Positions 1 to 8,934 of a stretch of 64,000 nucleotides of DNA are shown here, piece after piece; within the stretch, counting starts at the first letter, position 1; each line of letters opens with the position of its first letter. The translations under genes were made by a program, and so were the position numbers. The notes under the pieces were generated by a model, which saw only the letters and a program-made list of their open reading frames with translations, made no database searches and was not told the DNA's origin. Origin of the DNA: Opitutaceae bacterium (GTDB lineage Bacteria; Verrucomicrobiota; Verrucomicrobiia; Opitutales; Opitutaceae); NCBI GenBank assembly GCA_027482185.1, contig JAIXWF010000013.1:1612001-1676000 (forward strand), written 5' to 3'.

Positions 1-1
1 G

Positions 2-619
2 CGCATCGCCGACCTCGCGGCCTTGCTCGCGCACCTCGGGCTGAAGCGCCTGCACTTCGTCGTGCACGATTGGGGCGGGGCAATCGGGCTCGGCGTCGCC
101 GGCAAGATGCCCGCCGCCGTCGGCCGCATCGTGATTCTCAATACCGCCGCGTTTCCGTCGCCCGACATTCCCGGCCGGATCGCCCTCTGCAAACTGCCGT
201 TCCTTGGGCCGCTGCTCGTGCGCGGGGCCAACGGATTCGCGTGGCCGGCCACCTTCATGGCCATGCACCGCCGCGCACTTTCCGCCGACGAAAAACGGGG
301 CTACCTGCTGCCGTACGGATCGTGGGCCGACCGCGTCGCCGTCAGCGCCTTCGTGCAGGACATCCCGATGCAGCCCGCGCACCCGACCTGGGCCGCGCTG
401 GGCGAGGTGGCCGCCGGCCTGGCGCAGTTCCGCGACCGGCCCGTCCTCGCGGTGTGGGGCGGCCGCGATTTCTGTTTCAACGACGGGTTTCTGGCCCGGT
501 GGCGCGAAATCTGGCCGCACGCGGACATCCGCCGCCTGGCCGATGCCGGCCACTACGTGCTCGACGATGCCCGCGAGGAAGCCGTGCCGCTGATCGCGTC
601 GTTCCTCCGTCCCGCCTGA
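2..619 (+). CDS. oleB: OleB-like alpha/beta hydrolase (haloalkane-dehalogenase fold), 5' truncated by the window edge
   Basis: The reading frame is open from base 2, so the N-terminus lies outside the window. The visible part carries the nucleophile elbow HDWGG with Asp in the nucleophile position, as in haloalkane dehalogenases and OleB, and ends with the catalytic-His motif DAGHYV followed by a typical C-terminal helix. Segments NTAAF, PYGSW, FVQDIP and VWGGRDFCF match my recollection of OleB, the beta-lactone decarboxylase that forms the final double bond in long-chain olefin synthesis (OleABCD). That assignment is from family memory. The Asp nucleophile and hydrolase fold are seen directly. 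The other ole genes, if present, would be upstream outside the window. A simple dehalogenase or epoxide-hydrolase relative is the main alternative. Confidence 0.65.
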   Translation, partial: RIADLAALLAHLGLKRLHFVVHDWGGAIGLGVAGKMPAAVGRIVILNTAAFPSPDIPGRIALCKLPFLGPLLVRGANGFAWPATFMAMHRRALSADEKRGYLLPYGSWADRVAVSAFVQDIPMQPAHPTWAALGEVAAGLAQFRDRPVLAVWGGRDFCFNDGFLARWREIWPHADIRRLADAGHYVLDDAREEAVPLIASFLRPA

Positions 620-705
620 TAGGGCCATCCGCGTGGCTGCGAGCGCCAGCGAGCGGCTCCGAAGGTGAGGCGGCCGGCGAGTTTCGCGCCGAGCCTCAGG
701 ATCGG

Positions 706-735
706 TCTCTCAACCTTCAACTTTCAGCTTTCAAC
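706..735. repeat. GTTGAAAGC-type array overlapping the malQ stop codon
   Basis: Read on the minus strand this is a run of imperfect GTTGAAAGC / GCTGAAAGT / GTTGAAGG units. The TGA stop of malQ is contributed by the first unit, so the array begins exactly where the coding sequence ends. It belongs to the same family as arrays near 19.2, 22.0, 30.2, 41.5, 49.3, 54.8 and 57.3 kb. Confidence 0.75.
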
Positions 736-2353
736 TGCCTGCGGCTGCCGCCGCGGGCTTCGCCGCCGCGGGCCCCCGGCCGTAGAGCTCGCCGAGGGTG
801 CGCAGGTATGCGGCGGTGTTGGCGTGCAGAGCCTGCAGTTGTTCGGGCCGGTAGCGCCACGTCCAGTTGCCCTGGCTCTGGCCCGGGGTGTTGAAGCGGG
901 CCTCGGACCCGAGGTTCAGCAGGTCCTGCAGCGGGAAGACGGCGAGGTTGGGGACGGACGCGTAGGCCGAGCGCAGGAAGTCCCAGCCGATTTCCTGGCC
1001 GCCGATGCGGAAGTAGCGCCGCACGTGGTCCCGCGTTTTCTCGTCGGCCGTCGCGTACCAGCCGAGGGTGGTGTCGTTGTCATGCGTACCCGGATACACC
1101 ACGGAATTCGGCTTCTGGTTGTGCGGCAGGTAAAGATTGTCGGAGCCGCCGCCGAAGGCGAACTGCAGCACTGCCATGCCGGGCAGGCCCGTGGCCTCGC
1201 GCAGCGCGATGGTCGCGGGCGTGAGCAGGCCGAGATCCTCGGCGATCAGCTTCGCGTCGGGCAGGGCGCGCCGGATCGCGTGGAAGAGATCGAGGCCGGG
1301 ACCCGTTTTCCATTGTCCGGTGCGCGCGTTGGGCGCGCCGGCCGGCACGGACCAGTAGGCCTCGAAGCCGCGGAAATGGTCGATGCGGACGATGTCGCAG
1401 AGTTCGAAGTTCGCGCGCAGGCGCTCGATCCACCACGCGTAGCCCTGGGCGGCATGGGCGGCCCAGTCGTAGAGGGGATTGCCCCAGAGCTGGCCGTCGG
1501 CGGAGAAGTAGTCCGGCGGCACGCCCGCGACCGCCGTGGGGCGAAGCGTCTTGCGGTCCAGTTGGAACAGCTGCGGGGCGCTCCAGACATCCGCGCTGTC
1601 GAGGGCGGTGAAGATCGGCGTGTCGCCGATGAGTTGGATTCCGAGCTGGGCGGCGCGGCCGCGCACGCGGGCCCACTGGCCGAAAAACAGATACTGGATG
1701 AAAGCGTAGGCCTCGGCCCGGATCTCGACCGTTCGCGCGAGCTCCGACGTTTGGGCGGAGGCGAGGGAACGCACCGCTTCGGGCCACAGCCACCACGGCT
1801 GGCCTTTGAAGTGATCCTTGAGGGCGGAGAACAGCGTGTAGCCGGGCAGCCAGGATTCGTTGCGCCGGCAGAAGGCGGCGAAGTCGCCGTAGGGCAGCGC
1901 GGGCTTGCTCTGGCGCCGCCAGGATTCGTGCGCGGCGAACAGGAGCGGCAGCTTGCGTTCGTAGAGCGCGCCGAAGTCGACGTGGTACTGGGGCAGGCGC
2001 CGCAGCGGCTCGAGTTGCAGGTCGGTCAGCAGACCGGCGCGGACCAAGGCGGCCGGATCGATGAGGTAGGGATTGCCGGCAAACGAGGAGAAGCACTGGT
2101 ACGGCGAATCGCCGAAACCCGTCGGACCGAGCGGGCAGAGTTGCCAATGGTCGAAACCGGCTGCGGCCAAAAACTGCAGGAAGGGTTCTACCGCTTCATC
2201 GAAGGCTCCGACACCGAAGGCGCTCGGGATCGAGGTCGGGTGCAGGAGAACGCCGGTGCCGCGCCCTTGGAGCCAATTGAAGAGCGGCGCCGGTTGGGCC
2301 GGCGGCAGGGCGGCAGGTTTGGTGGCGGAAGCGCGTTTGGCAGCAGAGGTCAT
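731..2353 (-). CDS. malQ: 4-alpha-glucanotransferase (amylomaltase, GH77)
   Basis: The 540-residue product is a disproportionating enzyme that transfers maltooligosaccharide units between alpha-1,4-glucans in cytoplasmic glycogen/maltodextrin metabolism. The entry motif GVLLHPTSIPS, the nucleophile motif VRIDHFRG, the acid/base motif IAEDLG and the substrate-binding motif GTHDNDT appear in the GH77 order. Length is typical of the family (about 500-530), with an Ala/Pro-rich N-terminal extension of roughly 20 residues and an Ala-rich C-terminal tail that runs into a repeat array. The gene is preceded by an unusual lower-GC spacer and stands alone, with no other glycogen gene nearby. Confidence 0.95.
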   Translation of the reverse strand: MTSAAKRASATKPAALPPAQPAPLFNWLQGRGTGVLLHPTSIPSAFGVGAFDEAVEPFLQFLAAAGFDHWQLCPLGPTGFGDSPYQCFSSFAGNPYLIDPAALVRAGLLTDLQLEPLRRLPQYHVDFGALYERKLPLLFAAHESWRRQSKPALPYGDFAAFCRRNESWLPGYTLFSALKDHFKGQPWWLWPEAVRSLASAQTSELARTVEIRAEAYAFIQYLFFGQWARVRGRAAQLGIQLIGDTPIFTALDSADVWSAPQLFQLDRKTLRPTAVAGVPPDYFSADGQLWGNPLYDWAAHAAQGYAWWIERLRANFELCDIVRIDHFRGFEAYWSVPAGAPNARTGQWKTGPGLDLFHAIRRALPDAKLIAEDLGLLTPATIALREATGLPGMAVLQFAFGGGSDNLYLPHNQKPNSVVYPGTHDNDTTLGWYATADEKTRDHVRRYFRIGGQEIGWDFLRSAYASVPNLAVFPLQDLLNLGSEARFNTPGQSQGNWTWRYRPEQLQALHANTAAYLRTLGELYGRGPAAAKPAAAAAGS

Positions 2354-2671
2354 CGGGAAGCGGAGGAAAAGCGAAGCGTCGTCGGCAAAGGATCAAGGCC
2401 GCAGAGGGCGAAAAGCATCATAATCCTACTTAACATAACCCGGATTGTACGGACTTGAGGGATGTGGCTGAACTGACCGCCTTGTTGGCCCAATCGCATG
2501 GTTTTAAGGACTTTGGGACCCATGGCTGAGAACCTGTGAACATGAATCCATAACTGACCCCTCAGCCGAATCCATGCCGGAAACCGACTCCCAACCGTTG
2601 CTGATGCGTTGATCGATAGGCCGCCAACAACGTCGCGAAAACGGCCCCGAACCTGTCCACGGTTCTCAGCT
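2354..2671. other. 318-bp lower-GC intergenic spacer between lepB and malQ
   Basis: No credible gene is visible here. Base composition is clearly less GC-rich than the flanking genes, especially from 2415 to 2600. The spacer should hold the malQ promoter (minus strand), and it contains the inverted-repeat element described separately at 2525-2670. Confidence 0.6.
2525..2670. mobile_element. Possible MITE-like element with 10-bp perfect terminal inverted repeats
   Basis: GCTGAGAACC at 2525-2534 is matched exactly by its reverse complement GGTTCTCAGC at 2661-2670. The similarity continues inward with mismatches and a one-base shift (TGTGAACA against GTGGACA). The 146-bp segment has no ORF and abuts the lepB stop codon. 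No clear target-site duplication is visible, so mobility is only an inference. Confidence 0.35.
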
Positions 2672-3943
2672 TCAACGCGCCGGACCCCAGTGCTTCGTGA
2701 ACGGATAGTACACGAACAACGGTTTCCCGACGACGTCCTTGCCCGGGACGAAGCCCCAGTAACGGCTGTCCTGGCTGTTGCCGGAATTGTCACCCATCGC
2801 AAAAAACTGACCTTCCGGGATCTTCAGTTTGTCGCCGGGTTCGCGCAGGTACTTCAGCGGAATGTTGAAATAGCCGCGGTAGCGGTCGGTACGTTTGGCG
2901 TTCGACTCGAAGGCCTGCGAACCCGTGATCGGTGCGCCGTTACGGTACAGCACCGGCTCGCGGATTTCCAACGTGTCGCCGGGGCCGCCGACGAGGCGCT
3001 TGATGTAATACTGCTCGAGCGGCTCGCCATTGCGGCCGCGCATGTACTCGCTGCGGATGTTGTCGGTGCGGAACACGAACCCCTGCCCGACCTTAGGCGC
3101 CACGAAATGGTAGCTCATCCGGTCGACGAACAATTGGTCGCCGGTCACGATGTCGAAAGAGATCACGGCCTTGCCCTTTTCGGCCGGCTTCGGGAGCGCG
3201 ATTTCCACGGCGCCGTACAACGGGCTGCGCGCGGCGGCCTGTTCGGCGAGCCGGATGCGATCCTCGAACTTCAGTCCGGTGGCGTCCTCGAACGCCCAGT
3301 CGAAATCGAAATCCTCGGGCACCTGGATTTTCACCGGTTTGCCGTCGACGTGGAAGGTATACTCGCGGTTGACGCTCGGAAAAATGAGCCAACTGCGCGC
3401 CGCGACCAATTGGAACTGCAACCGGCCCGACCCGCGGGTCACGGGCACGGTCACCGTGCCCGAAGTCGGCGCGATCATTTCCTTGTGCTGCGCGCCGAAC
3501 ATCACGAACCGCGCGGCCCGCATGACCGGACCCGGCGTCTCCGCTTCCGATTTCCAAACCTCCGGCGTCATGCCGCTGTAGGTCGGCCACATCGAATTCG
3601 TCGGGATTTTGAACGGTTGCACGAAGTATGTGCGGATGCCGAGAATCACGAGCGCGGCCACGAGGAAGAACTCGACGTTCTCGACCAGGGCGGTCTTCGG
3701 GTAGATCGCGCCGCCGGTGCGGCGCAGCACTTCCTCGAGCCGTTCGATGCCGAGCTTCAGTTTCTCCGCGCCCGCCTTCTCCTTGAGCAACGCGCGCAGT
3801 TCGGCGGTGCGGGCCTGGAGCTCGCCGACCTGCGCCTCGGCCAGCACGTCGCGGCGGTATTGGTAGACTTTGTCCGCGAGTTCCAGCCAGTTGCCGGCGT
3901 TCTCACGCATCTTTTTCTCCTGCGAGGCGAAGATTCCGAACAT
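2672..3943 (-). CDS. lepB: Signal peptidase I, long form
   Basis: This membrane protease removes signal peptides from exported proteins. The catalytic serine lies in TNSMWP (Ser117) just after a transmembrane segment at about residues 90-108, and the general-base lysine lies in YYIKRLVGGPGD (Lys315). The box E motif GDNSGNSQDSR is near residue 385. At 423 residues it is much longer than the E. coli or Bacillus enzymes because of an N-terminal coiled coil (about residues 35-75) and a large insertion between the Ser and Lys boxes, a layout I associate with Verrucomicrobiota and Bacteroidota. It follows lepA by 32 bp and is the last gene of the fabD-lepA-lepB run. Confidence 0.93.
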   Translation of the reverse strand: MFGIFASQEKKMRENAGNWLELADKVYQYRRDVLAEAQVGELQARTAELRALLKEKAGAEKLKLGIERLEEVLRRTGGAIYPKTALVENVEFFLVAALVILGIRTYFVQPFKIPTNSMWPTYSGMTPEVWKSEAETPGPVMRAARFVMFGAQHKEMIAPTSGTVTVPVTRGSGRLQFQLVAARSWLIFPSVNREYTFHVDGKPVKIQVPEDFDFDWAFEDATGLKFEDRIRLAEQAAARSPLYGAVEIALPKPAEKGKAVISFDIVTGDQLFVDRMSYHFVAPKVGQGFVFRTDNIRSEYMRGRNGEPLEQYYIKRLVGGPGDTLEIREPVLYRNGAPITGSQAFESNAKRTDRYRGYFNIPLKYLREPGDKLKIPEGQFFAMGDNSGNSQDSRYWGFVPGKDVVGKPLFVYYPFTKHWGPAR

Positions 3944-3975
3944 GGGCGGTGGGAAATCGGGGACCCGAGGAAACG

Positions 3976-5775
3976 TCAGTTGTTCTGCAGCACCTTGATG
4001 AAGGCGTCGGGCGGGATCGAGACTTTGCCGATCTGCTTCATCTTCTTTTTGCCCTCTTTCTGTTTGTCGAGGAGCTTCCGCTTGCGGCTGATGTCGCCGC
4101 CGTAGCACTTCGCGGTGACGTCCTTGCGCATCTCGCGCACGTTGTCGCGGGCGATGATCTTGCCGCCGATGGCGGCCTGGATCGCGACCTTGAACATCTG
4201 GGGCGGGATGATTTCCGCGAGTTTCTCGCAGAGCTCGCGGCCTTTGCTCTCGGCCTTCTCGCGGTGCACGATGCTGGCGAAGGCATCGACCGGATCGCCG
4301 TTGATCATGATGTCCATCTTCACGAGATCGGACACGCGGTACGCGCCGAGCTCGTAGTCCATGGAACCGTAGCCGTGCGTGATGCTCTTCAGGCGGTCGT
4401 TGAAATCGACGAGGATCTCGTTGAGCGGCAGCACGCACTTCAGCATGACGCGGTTCATGTCGAGCGTGTCGGTGTGGTCGCACACCCCGCGCTTTTCCAT
4501 GATCAGCGACAGGATGTCGCCCATGCTGTCGTTCGGGATGATGATCGAGGCGGTGATCGTGGGCTCGCGGATCTCGAGGATCGTGCCGGGATCCGGCAGG
4601 TTCACGGGATTGTCGACCTCCAGGAGTTCGCCGCCGTGCGGGACAACCTGATACACGACGCTCGGGTACGTGGAGATGATCTCGACGTCGTGCTCGCGGC
4701 GGATGCGCTCCTGGATGATTTCCATGTGGAGCAGACCGAGGAAACCGCAGCGGAAGCCGAAGCCGAGGGCGACGGAGCTCTCGGACGAATAGATGAAGGC
4801 CGAGTCGTTGAGCCGCAGGCGGCCGAGGGCGGCCTTGAGTTTCTCGTAGTCGTCGCTCTCGAGCGGATACAGGCCGCAGAAGACCATCGGGCGGACTTCC
4901 TTGTAGCCGGGCAGCATCTCGGTCGCAGCCCGGTTCGCGATCGTCATCGTGTCGCCGATTTTGATGTCGGCCGTGCTCTTGATGTTCGAGACGACGTAGC
5001 CCACGTCGCCGGCGCGGAGCTGGTCGACCTTCTCCATCTTGGGCCGGAAAACGCCGACTTCCTTCACCTCGGACTTCACGCCGTTGCTCATCAGGAGCAT
5101 CTGTTCGCCGGCCTTGATCGTGCCGGAGAACACGCGCGCGTACGAAATGACGCCGCGGTACGAATCGTAGAGCGAATCGAAAACCAGAATGCGGGTCTGC
5201 GGATACTCGGTCCAACGCGGCGGCGGCACGCGCGCGACGACGGCCTCGAGGATGTCCTCGATGCCGATGCCGGCTTTGCCGCTGGCGAGGATCGCTTCCT
5301 CGGCGGGAATCGTGAGGATGTCCTCGAGCTGCTTGGTGCAGAGTTCGAGATTCGCGCTCGGGAGGTCGATCTTGTTGATGACCGGGATGACCTTGAGCTT
5401 CTGGGAAAACGCGAGGTGCGCGTTGGCGACGGTCTGCGCCTCGACCCCTTGGGCGGCGTCGATCAGGAGCACGGCGCCTTCGCAGGCCGCGAGGCTGCGC
5501 GAGACTTCGTAGGAGAAGTCCACGTGGCCGGGCGTGTCCATTAGGTTGAGCTTGTAGACCACGCCGTCCTTGGCGCGGTAGTTCATCGTCACCGGATGCG
5601 ATTTGATCGTGATGCCGCGCTCCTTCTCGAGATCCATCGCGTCGAGATGCTGGTCGGTCATCACGCGCTGCTCGACCGTGTTGGTGAACTCGAGCAGGCG
5701 GTCGGACAACGTCGTCTTGCCGTGGTCGACGTGGGCGATGATGCAGAAATTGCGGGTCAGGAGATGGGCGGACAT
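3976..5775 (-). CDS. lepA: Elongation factor 4 (LepA), ribosome back-translocation GTPase
   Basis: LepA is a translational GTPase that binds stalled ribosomes. The 599-residue protein starts with the G1 loop AHVDHGKTT, followed by the switch motif RGITIK, the G3 motif DTPGHVDF and the G4 motif NKID, and ends with the LepA-specific C-terminal domain (RKRKLLDKQKEGKKKMK near the end). I chose the ATG at 5775 because the GTPase domain begins 10 residues later, as in known LepA proteins. The frame is open further upstream but that sequence overlaps fabD. It lies 5 bp after fabD and 32 bp before lepB, so the three are probably co-transcribed. Confidence 0.96.
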   Translation of the reverse strand: MSAHLLTRNFCIIAHVDHGKTTLSDRLLEFTNTVEQRVMTDQHLDAMDLEKERGITIKSHPVTMNYRAKDGVVYKLNLMDTPGHVDFSYEVSRSLAACEGAVLLIDAAQGVEAQTVANAHLAFSQKLKVIPVINKIDLPSANLELCTKQLEDILTIPAEEAILASGKAGIGIEDILEAVVARVPPPRWTEYPQTRILVFDSLYDSYRGVISYARVFSGTIKAGEQMLLMSNGVKSEVKEVGVFRPKMEKVDQLRAGDVGYVVSNIKSTADIKIGDTMTIANRAATEMLPGYKEVRPMVFCGLYPLESDDYEKLKAALGRLRLNDSAFIYSSESSVALGFGFRCGFLGLLHMEIIQERIRREHDVEIISTYPSVVYQVVPHGGELLEVDNPVNLPDPGTILEIREPTITASIIIPNDSMGDILSLIMEKRGVCDHTDTLDMNRVMLKCVLPLNEILVDFNDRLKSITHGYGSMDYELGAYRVSDLVKMDIMINGDPVDAFASIVHREKAESKGRELCEKLAEIIPPQMFKVAIQAAIGGKIIARDNVREMRKDVTAKCYGGDISRKRKLLDKQKEGKKKMKQIGKVSIPPDAFIKVLQNN

Positions 5776-5780
5776 GGGTT

Positions 5781-6695
5781 TCAGGCGGACGCCACGTCGG
5801 CGAATTCGGACACGCTCTTCACCGGCCAGGTTTTGTCGGTGCGGCGGACAAGTCCCGCCAGCACCCCACCCGGTCCGATTTCGAGAAATTCCTTGGCCCC
5901 GGCGGCGACGGCGCTGCGGAGGCAATCTTCCCAAAGCACCGACGAGACGACCTGCTTCACGAGTGCCGCTTTGATGGCGGCCGGTTCGGAAATGGCTTGG
6001 CCCGTGGTGTTGGTGAACACCGTGAACCGCGGCGCGGCAAACGGCACCGTTTCAAGGTAGGCCGCGAACGCGGCGCGGGCCGGTTCCATCAGGCGCGAGT
6101 GGTAGGCACCGGCGACGTTGAGCGGCATGACCTTCTTGATCCCGCGGTCCTTGGCGGCGGCGACGGCGGCGGCGACCTTGGTCTTTTCGCCGGAGACAAT
6201 GATCTGGCCCGGGGCGTTGAAGTTGGCGGCCTCGATGTCGAAATCGCGGCAAAGTTCCTGCACCTTGGCGCGTTCCTCGCCGATGATGGCGGCCATGCCG
6301 CCGGTGGTCTGCTCGCAGGCCAGCTGCATGAGCCGGCCGCGCTCCGCGACGACCTTGAGACCGGTGGCAAAATCGAAAACGCCGGCGGCGGTGTACGCCG
6401 TCACTTCTCCGAGGCTGAGCCCGAGGGCGAAAGCCGGTTCGCCGGCCGGCAACTTGCCCGCTTCCTGCAGGGCCGCGAGGCCGGCCAAGCCGTGGACGAA
6501 CAACGCCGGTTGGCAGACCTTGGTCTGCGTGAGTTCGGGCTCCGGCCCGGCAAAGCTCACGTTGGTCAAATCCCAGCCCAGCACACGGTTGGCCTGCTCG
6601 TAGAGCGCGCGGGCCGCGGCCGAGCTTTCCGCCAAGGTCTTGCCCATGCCGACCTTTTGGGCCCCCTGTCCTGCAAATAAAAGTGCCAGTGCCAT
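5781..6695 (-). CDS. fabD: Malonyl-CoA:ACP transacylase
   Basis: FabD loads malonyl groups from CoA onto acyl carrier protein for type II fatty acid synthesis. The N-terminal FAGQGAQ, the catalytic His in AGAYHSRLM and the C-terminal IGPGGVLAGL motif are all present in a 304-residue protein, the usual length. The nucleophile motif reads GLSLGE (Ser94) where most homologues have GHSLGE. The residue before the catalytic serine is therefore Leu. No other fab gene is adjacent. It sits between an unknown secreted protein and lepA. Confidence 0.94.
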   Translation of the reverse strand: MALALLFAGQGAQKVGMGKTLAESSAAARALYEQANRVLGWDLTNVSFAGPEPELTQTKVCQPALFVHGLAGLAALQEAGKLPAGEPAFALGLSLGEVTAYTAAGVFDFATGLKVVAERGRLMQLACEQTTGGMAAIIGEERAKVQELCRDFDIEAANFNAPGQIIVSGEKTKVAAAVAAAKDRGIKKVMPLNVAGAYHSRLMEPARAAFAAYLETVPFAAPRFTVFTNTTGQAISEPAAIKAALVKQVVSSVLWEDCLRSAVAAGAKEFLEIGPGGVLAGLVRRTDKTWPVKSVSEFADVASA

Positions 6696-6741
6696 TGTGG
6701 AAACGGGTCACACAAGCGCCCGGCCACCGCGAATCCAAGCC

Positions 6742-7752
6742 CTAAAAACGCTTCAGCTGCTTGAAATGTTTTTCGTCCCGCTCGGGCTTCGCGAAATCGG
6801 GCACGACCGGCCGGTTTGCGGGCGGCGGCAACGGCGGCGGATTGAACGCGGCGGGCGCGGGTCCCGGGGCGGGCGGCGCCGCCAACATCGCCGGCTCGCG
6901 GACATTGCGGAGCTCCAGTTGCTCGAACTGTTGCAGAAACGGATTCTCCCGGGGCAAGCCTGCCGCGGCCGCCGGTCCGATCATCGTGCCGCCGGTCCGG
7001 CCGGACTCGCCGCCGCCGAGGCCGCTCAGGGCCGCGAGATCGGCGGAAAGGCCGCCGGGATTGGCGTTGCCGGCCGCCGGCGCCGCGGCGGCACCACTCT
7101 GACCCGAGGTATCCGCGTTGGCCCTACCGCGCAGCAGCGCGTAGTCGCCCGGCGTCATCCAGCCGGCCAGAAAGCGATCGAAGGGGTTCTCGGCCGGCGT
7201 GCGCCGCGCCTCGGTGTCGTCCGCAGCTTTCGCGTCGGAGGTCGCCGCGGCTTCGGCCGTGGCCCGCGTTTCCCTGGCGCCAAGTTCCTCGCCGTCGGAC
7301 CCGGCGGCGTCGGCGGCGAGGCCGCTCTCTCCCTTGCGTTCGCGGCGCAGGTTCGCGCGCGGATCGGCGTTTCCTTTCGCCTGCTTCGCTTCCTTTTCCA
7401 TGGCATCAAGCAGCCAGGTGGGCGAACGCGTCCCGACAGCCGTCTTCTGCTTTTCGCTGCCGTTCTTGCCCGGAAGCAAGGTTGCGGCGCCGGGCCCGGG
7501 CTGGAAGTCGGGCAACGTCAGCAAGCCCGGTCCGGCCGGTCTCGCCCCGGCCTGAACGGGATCGCGGGCAGCCTTGACGGCCTCGAAATCGCGGCGCGCG
7601 GATTGGAGCGGCGCTTCGGTTTCGGCCGCCGCCGGTCGGGCCGGCGGCGCGGACGGCGTGGGAGCATCGGCCCCGCGGGCGGCGGCCAGTGCCAGGAACG
7701 GCAAGCCGAGAGCCGCCCAGATCCGGCGCTGCCGTTGCTTCCGAGACGTCAT
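6742..7752 (-). CDS. Unknown exported Ala/Pro/Gly-rich protein downstream of pilT
   Basis: I do not recognise this 336-residue protein. It starts with a basic n-region and a hydrophobic stretch ending near Ala-Arg-Gly-Ala, consistent with a signal peptide. The rest is low-complexity, rich in Ala, Pro and Gly, with two short similar patches, NPFDRF and NPFLQQF, and no cysteines. It begins 10 bp after pilT and ends 46 bp before fabD, so it is likely co-transcribed with them. The reading frame and operon position support a real gene, but no function can be given. Confidence 0.7.
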   Translation of the reverse strand: MTSRKQRQRRIWAALGLPFLALAAARGADAPTPSAPPARPAAAETEAPLQSARRDFEAVKAARDPVQAGARPAGPGLLTLPDFQPGPGAATLLPGKNGSEKQKTAVGTRSPTWLLDAMEKEAKQAKGNADPRANLRRERKGESGLAADAAGSDGEELGARETRATAEAAATSDAKAADDTEARRTPAENPFDRFLAGWMTPGDYALLRGRANADTSGQSGAAAAPAAGNANPGGLSADLAALSGLGGGESGRTGGTMIGPAAAAGLPRENPFLQQFEQLELRNVREPAMLAAPPAPGPAPAAFNPPPLPPPANRPVVPDFAKPERDEKHFKQLKRF

Positions 7753-7762
7753 CGCGCGGCGC

Positions 7763-8866
7763 TCACGATTTGATGAAGATCCCCTTCAGGTTCATCTCGA
7801 GCTGCTGGGGATTCGGCGAATACTTGAGGCCGTCCACCTTGCTGATGCGGCCGGCCTTGATGAGGCGGTAGAGATCCTTGTTGAAGGAGAAGCTGGTCGA
7901 GTCGCCGCTGCCTTCGAGGATGCCCTGGATCTTCTCGTTCTGGCCTTCGAGGATGAGATTCCGGACCGTGGCGTCGGCCGTGAGGATCTCGTTCGCCGGC
8001 ACGCGGCCGGTGCCCTCCATCGTCGGAATCAGCTTCTGGCAAATGAAGCCGCGCAGCGAACCGGAGATCGCGCGCCGGGCCTGCAGTTGCTCCTCGGCGG
8101 GGAAAAATTCGAACAGGCGAGTCAGCGACTGCGCGACGGTCGCCGCGTGCATCGTCGAAATCACCAGATGGCCGGTTTCGGCCGCGGAGATCGCGGTCTC
8201 GAACGTCTCGCGGTCGCGCATTTCGCCGATGAGAATAATGTCGGGATTCTGGCGCAGCACCGCCTTGATCGCCAATTCGAAGCTCGGCACGTCGAGGCCG
8301 ATCTCGCGCTGTTGGAACAGCGACTTGTCGTCGTGGAACGTGTACTCGATCGGGTCCTCGATCGTGACGATGTGCTTGTCGAGGTTCTGGTTGATCCAGT
8401 TCAGCATCGCCGCCATCGTCGAGCTCTTGCCGGAGCCGGTGGCGCCGCAGACCAGGAGGATGCCGTCCTTGGCCTGGCAGAGTTTGATGAGCGACGCCTC
8501 CGTCGTGCCCAGCCCGAGCTGCTCGAACGTGGGCACGGTGCTCTTGATGTGGCGGAGCACGATGCTGACGAGGCCGCGCTGGTGGAACGCGTTGACGCGG
8601 AAACGGCCGACACCTTCCGCGGCGTAGGCGAAGTCGACCTGGCCCTCGTCGTCCCACCGCGGCTTGAAAACCTTCGGCACATGCTCGACGACGAACGCCT
8701 CCGCCTCCGGGCAGGTGATCGGATCCATGTCCACGGGTTTGAGTTTTCCGGCGAGCCGTACGTAGCCCGGTTTGTTCGATTTGATGATCACATCGCTCAC
8801 GCCGCTCTCGACGGCGAGCCGGAGCAGATCGTTGATCATTTCGGTGTGCGGTGTGACGGTCGGCAT
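7763..8866 (-). CDS. pilT: PilT/PilU-family type IV pilus retraction ATPase
   Basis: This cytoplasmic hexameric ATPase drives pilus disassembly. The protein has a PAS-like N-terminal domain, the Walker A motif GATGSGKSS (about residues 141-149), the Asp box TIEDPIEY, the Walker B motif PDIILIGEMRD and the His box ETGHLVISTMHA. The 367-residue start at 8866 is preferred over an upstream in-frame start because MINDLLRLAVESGVSD is the conserved family N-terminus. No other pilus gene is in the window. It is divergent from dapA (68 bp) and followed at 10 bp by the unknown exported protein. PilU is an alternative paralogue name. Confidence 0.92.
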   Translation of the reverse strand: MPTVTPHTEMINDLLRLAVESGVSDVIIKSNKPGYVRLAGKLKPVDMDPITCPEAEAFVVEHVPKVFKPRWDDEGQVDFAYAAEGVGRFRVNAFHQRGLVSIVLRHIKSTVPTFEQLGLGTTEASLIKLCQAKDGILLVCGATGSGKSSTMAAMLNWINQNLDKHIVTIEDPIEYTFHDDKSLFQQREIGLDVPSFELAIKAVLRQNPDIILIGEMRDRETFETAISAAETGHLVISTMHAATVAQSLTRLFEFFPAEEQLQARRAISGSLRGFICQKLIPTMEGTGRVPANEILTADATVRNLILEGQNEKIQGILEGSGDSTSFSFNKDLYRLIKAGRISKVDGLKYSPNPQQLEMNLKGIFIKS

Positions 8867-8934
8867 GGGCAAAAAAGCGTTGCGATTCCGTATTTCGCCG
8901 TCGTTGGTTCCGCAAGGCTTCATTGCCCGTTTTC

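Noticed and set aside
665-2458. Long plus-strand ORF of about 600 codons opposite malQ
   Set aside because: It is an antisense shadow caused by high GC and codon bias. The minus-strand frame has complete GH77 motifs, and the plus-strand product is Arg/Ala/Gly-rich without domains.
3944-5215. Upstream extension of the lepB reading frame over lepA
   Set aside because: The extension is Arg/His-rich and antisense-frame-like, runs inside the lepA gene, and lacks conserved sequence. The start at 3943 gives the full family protein.
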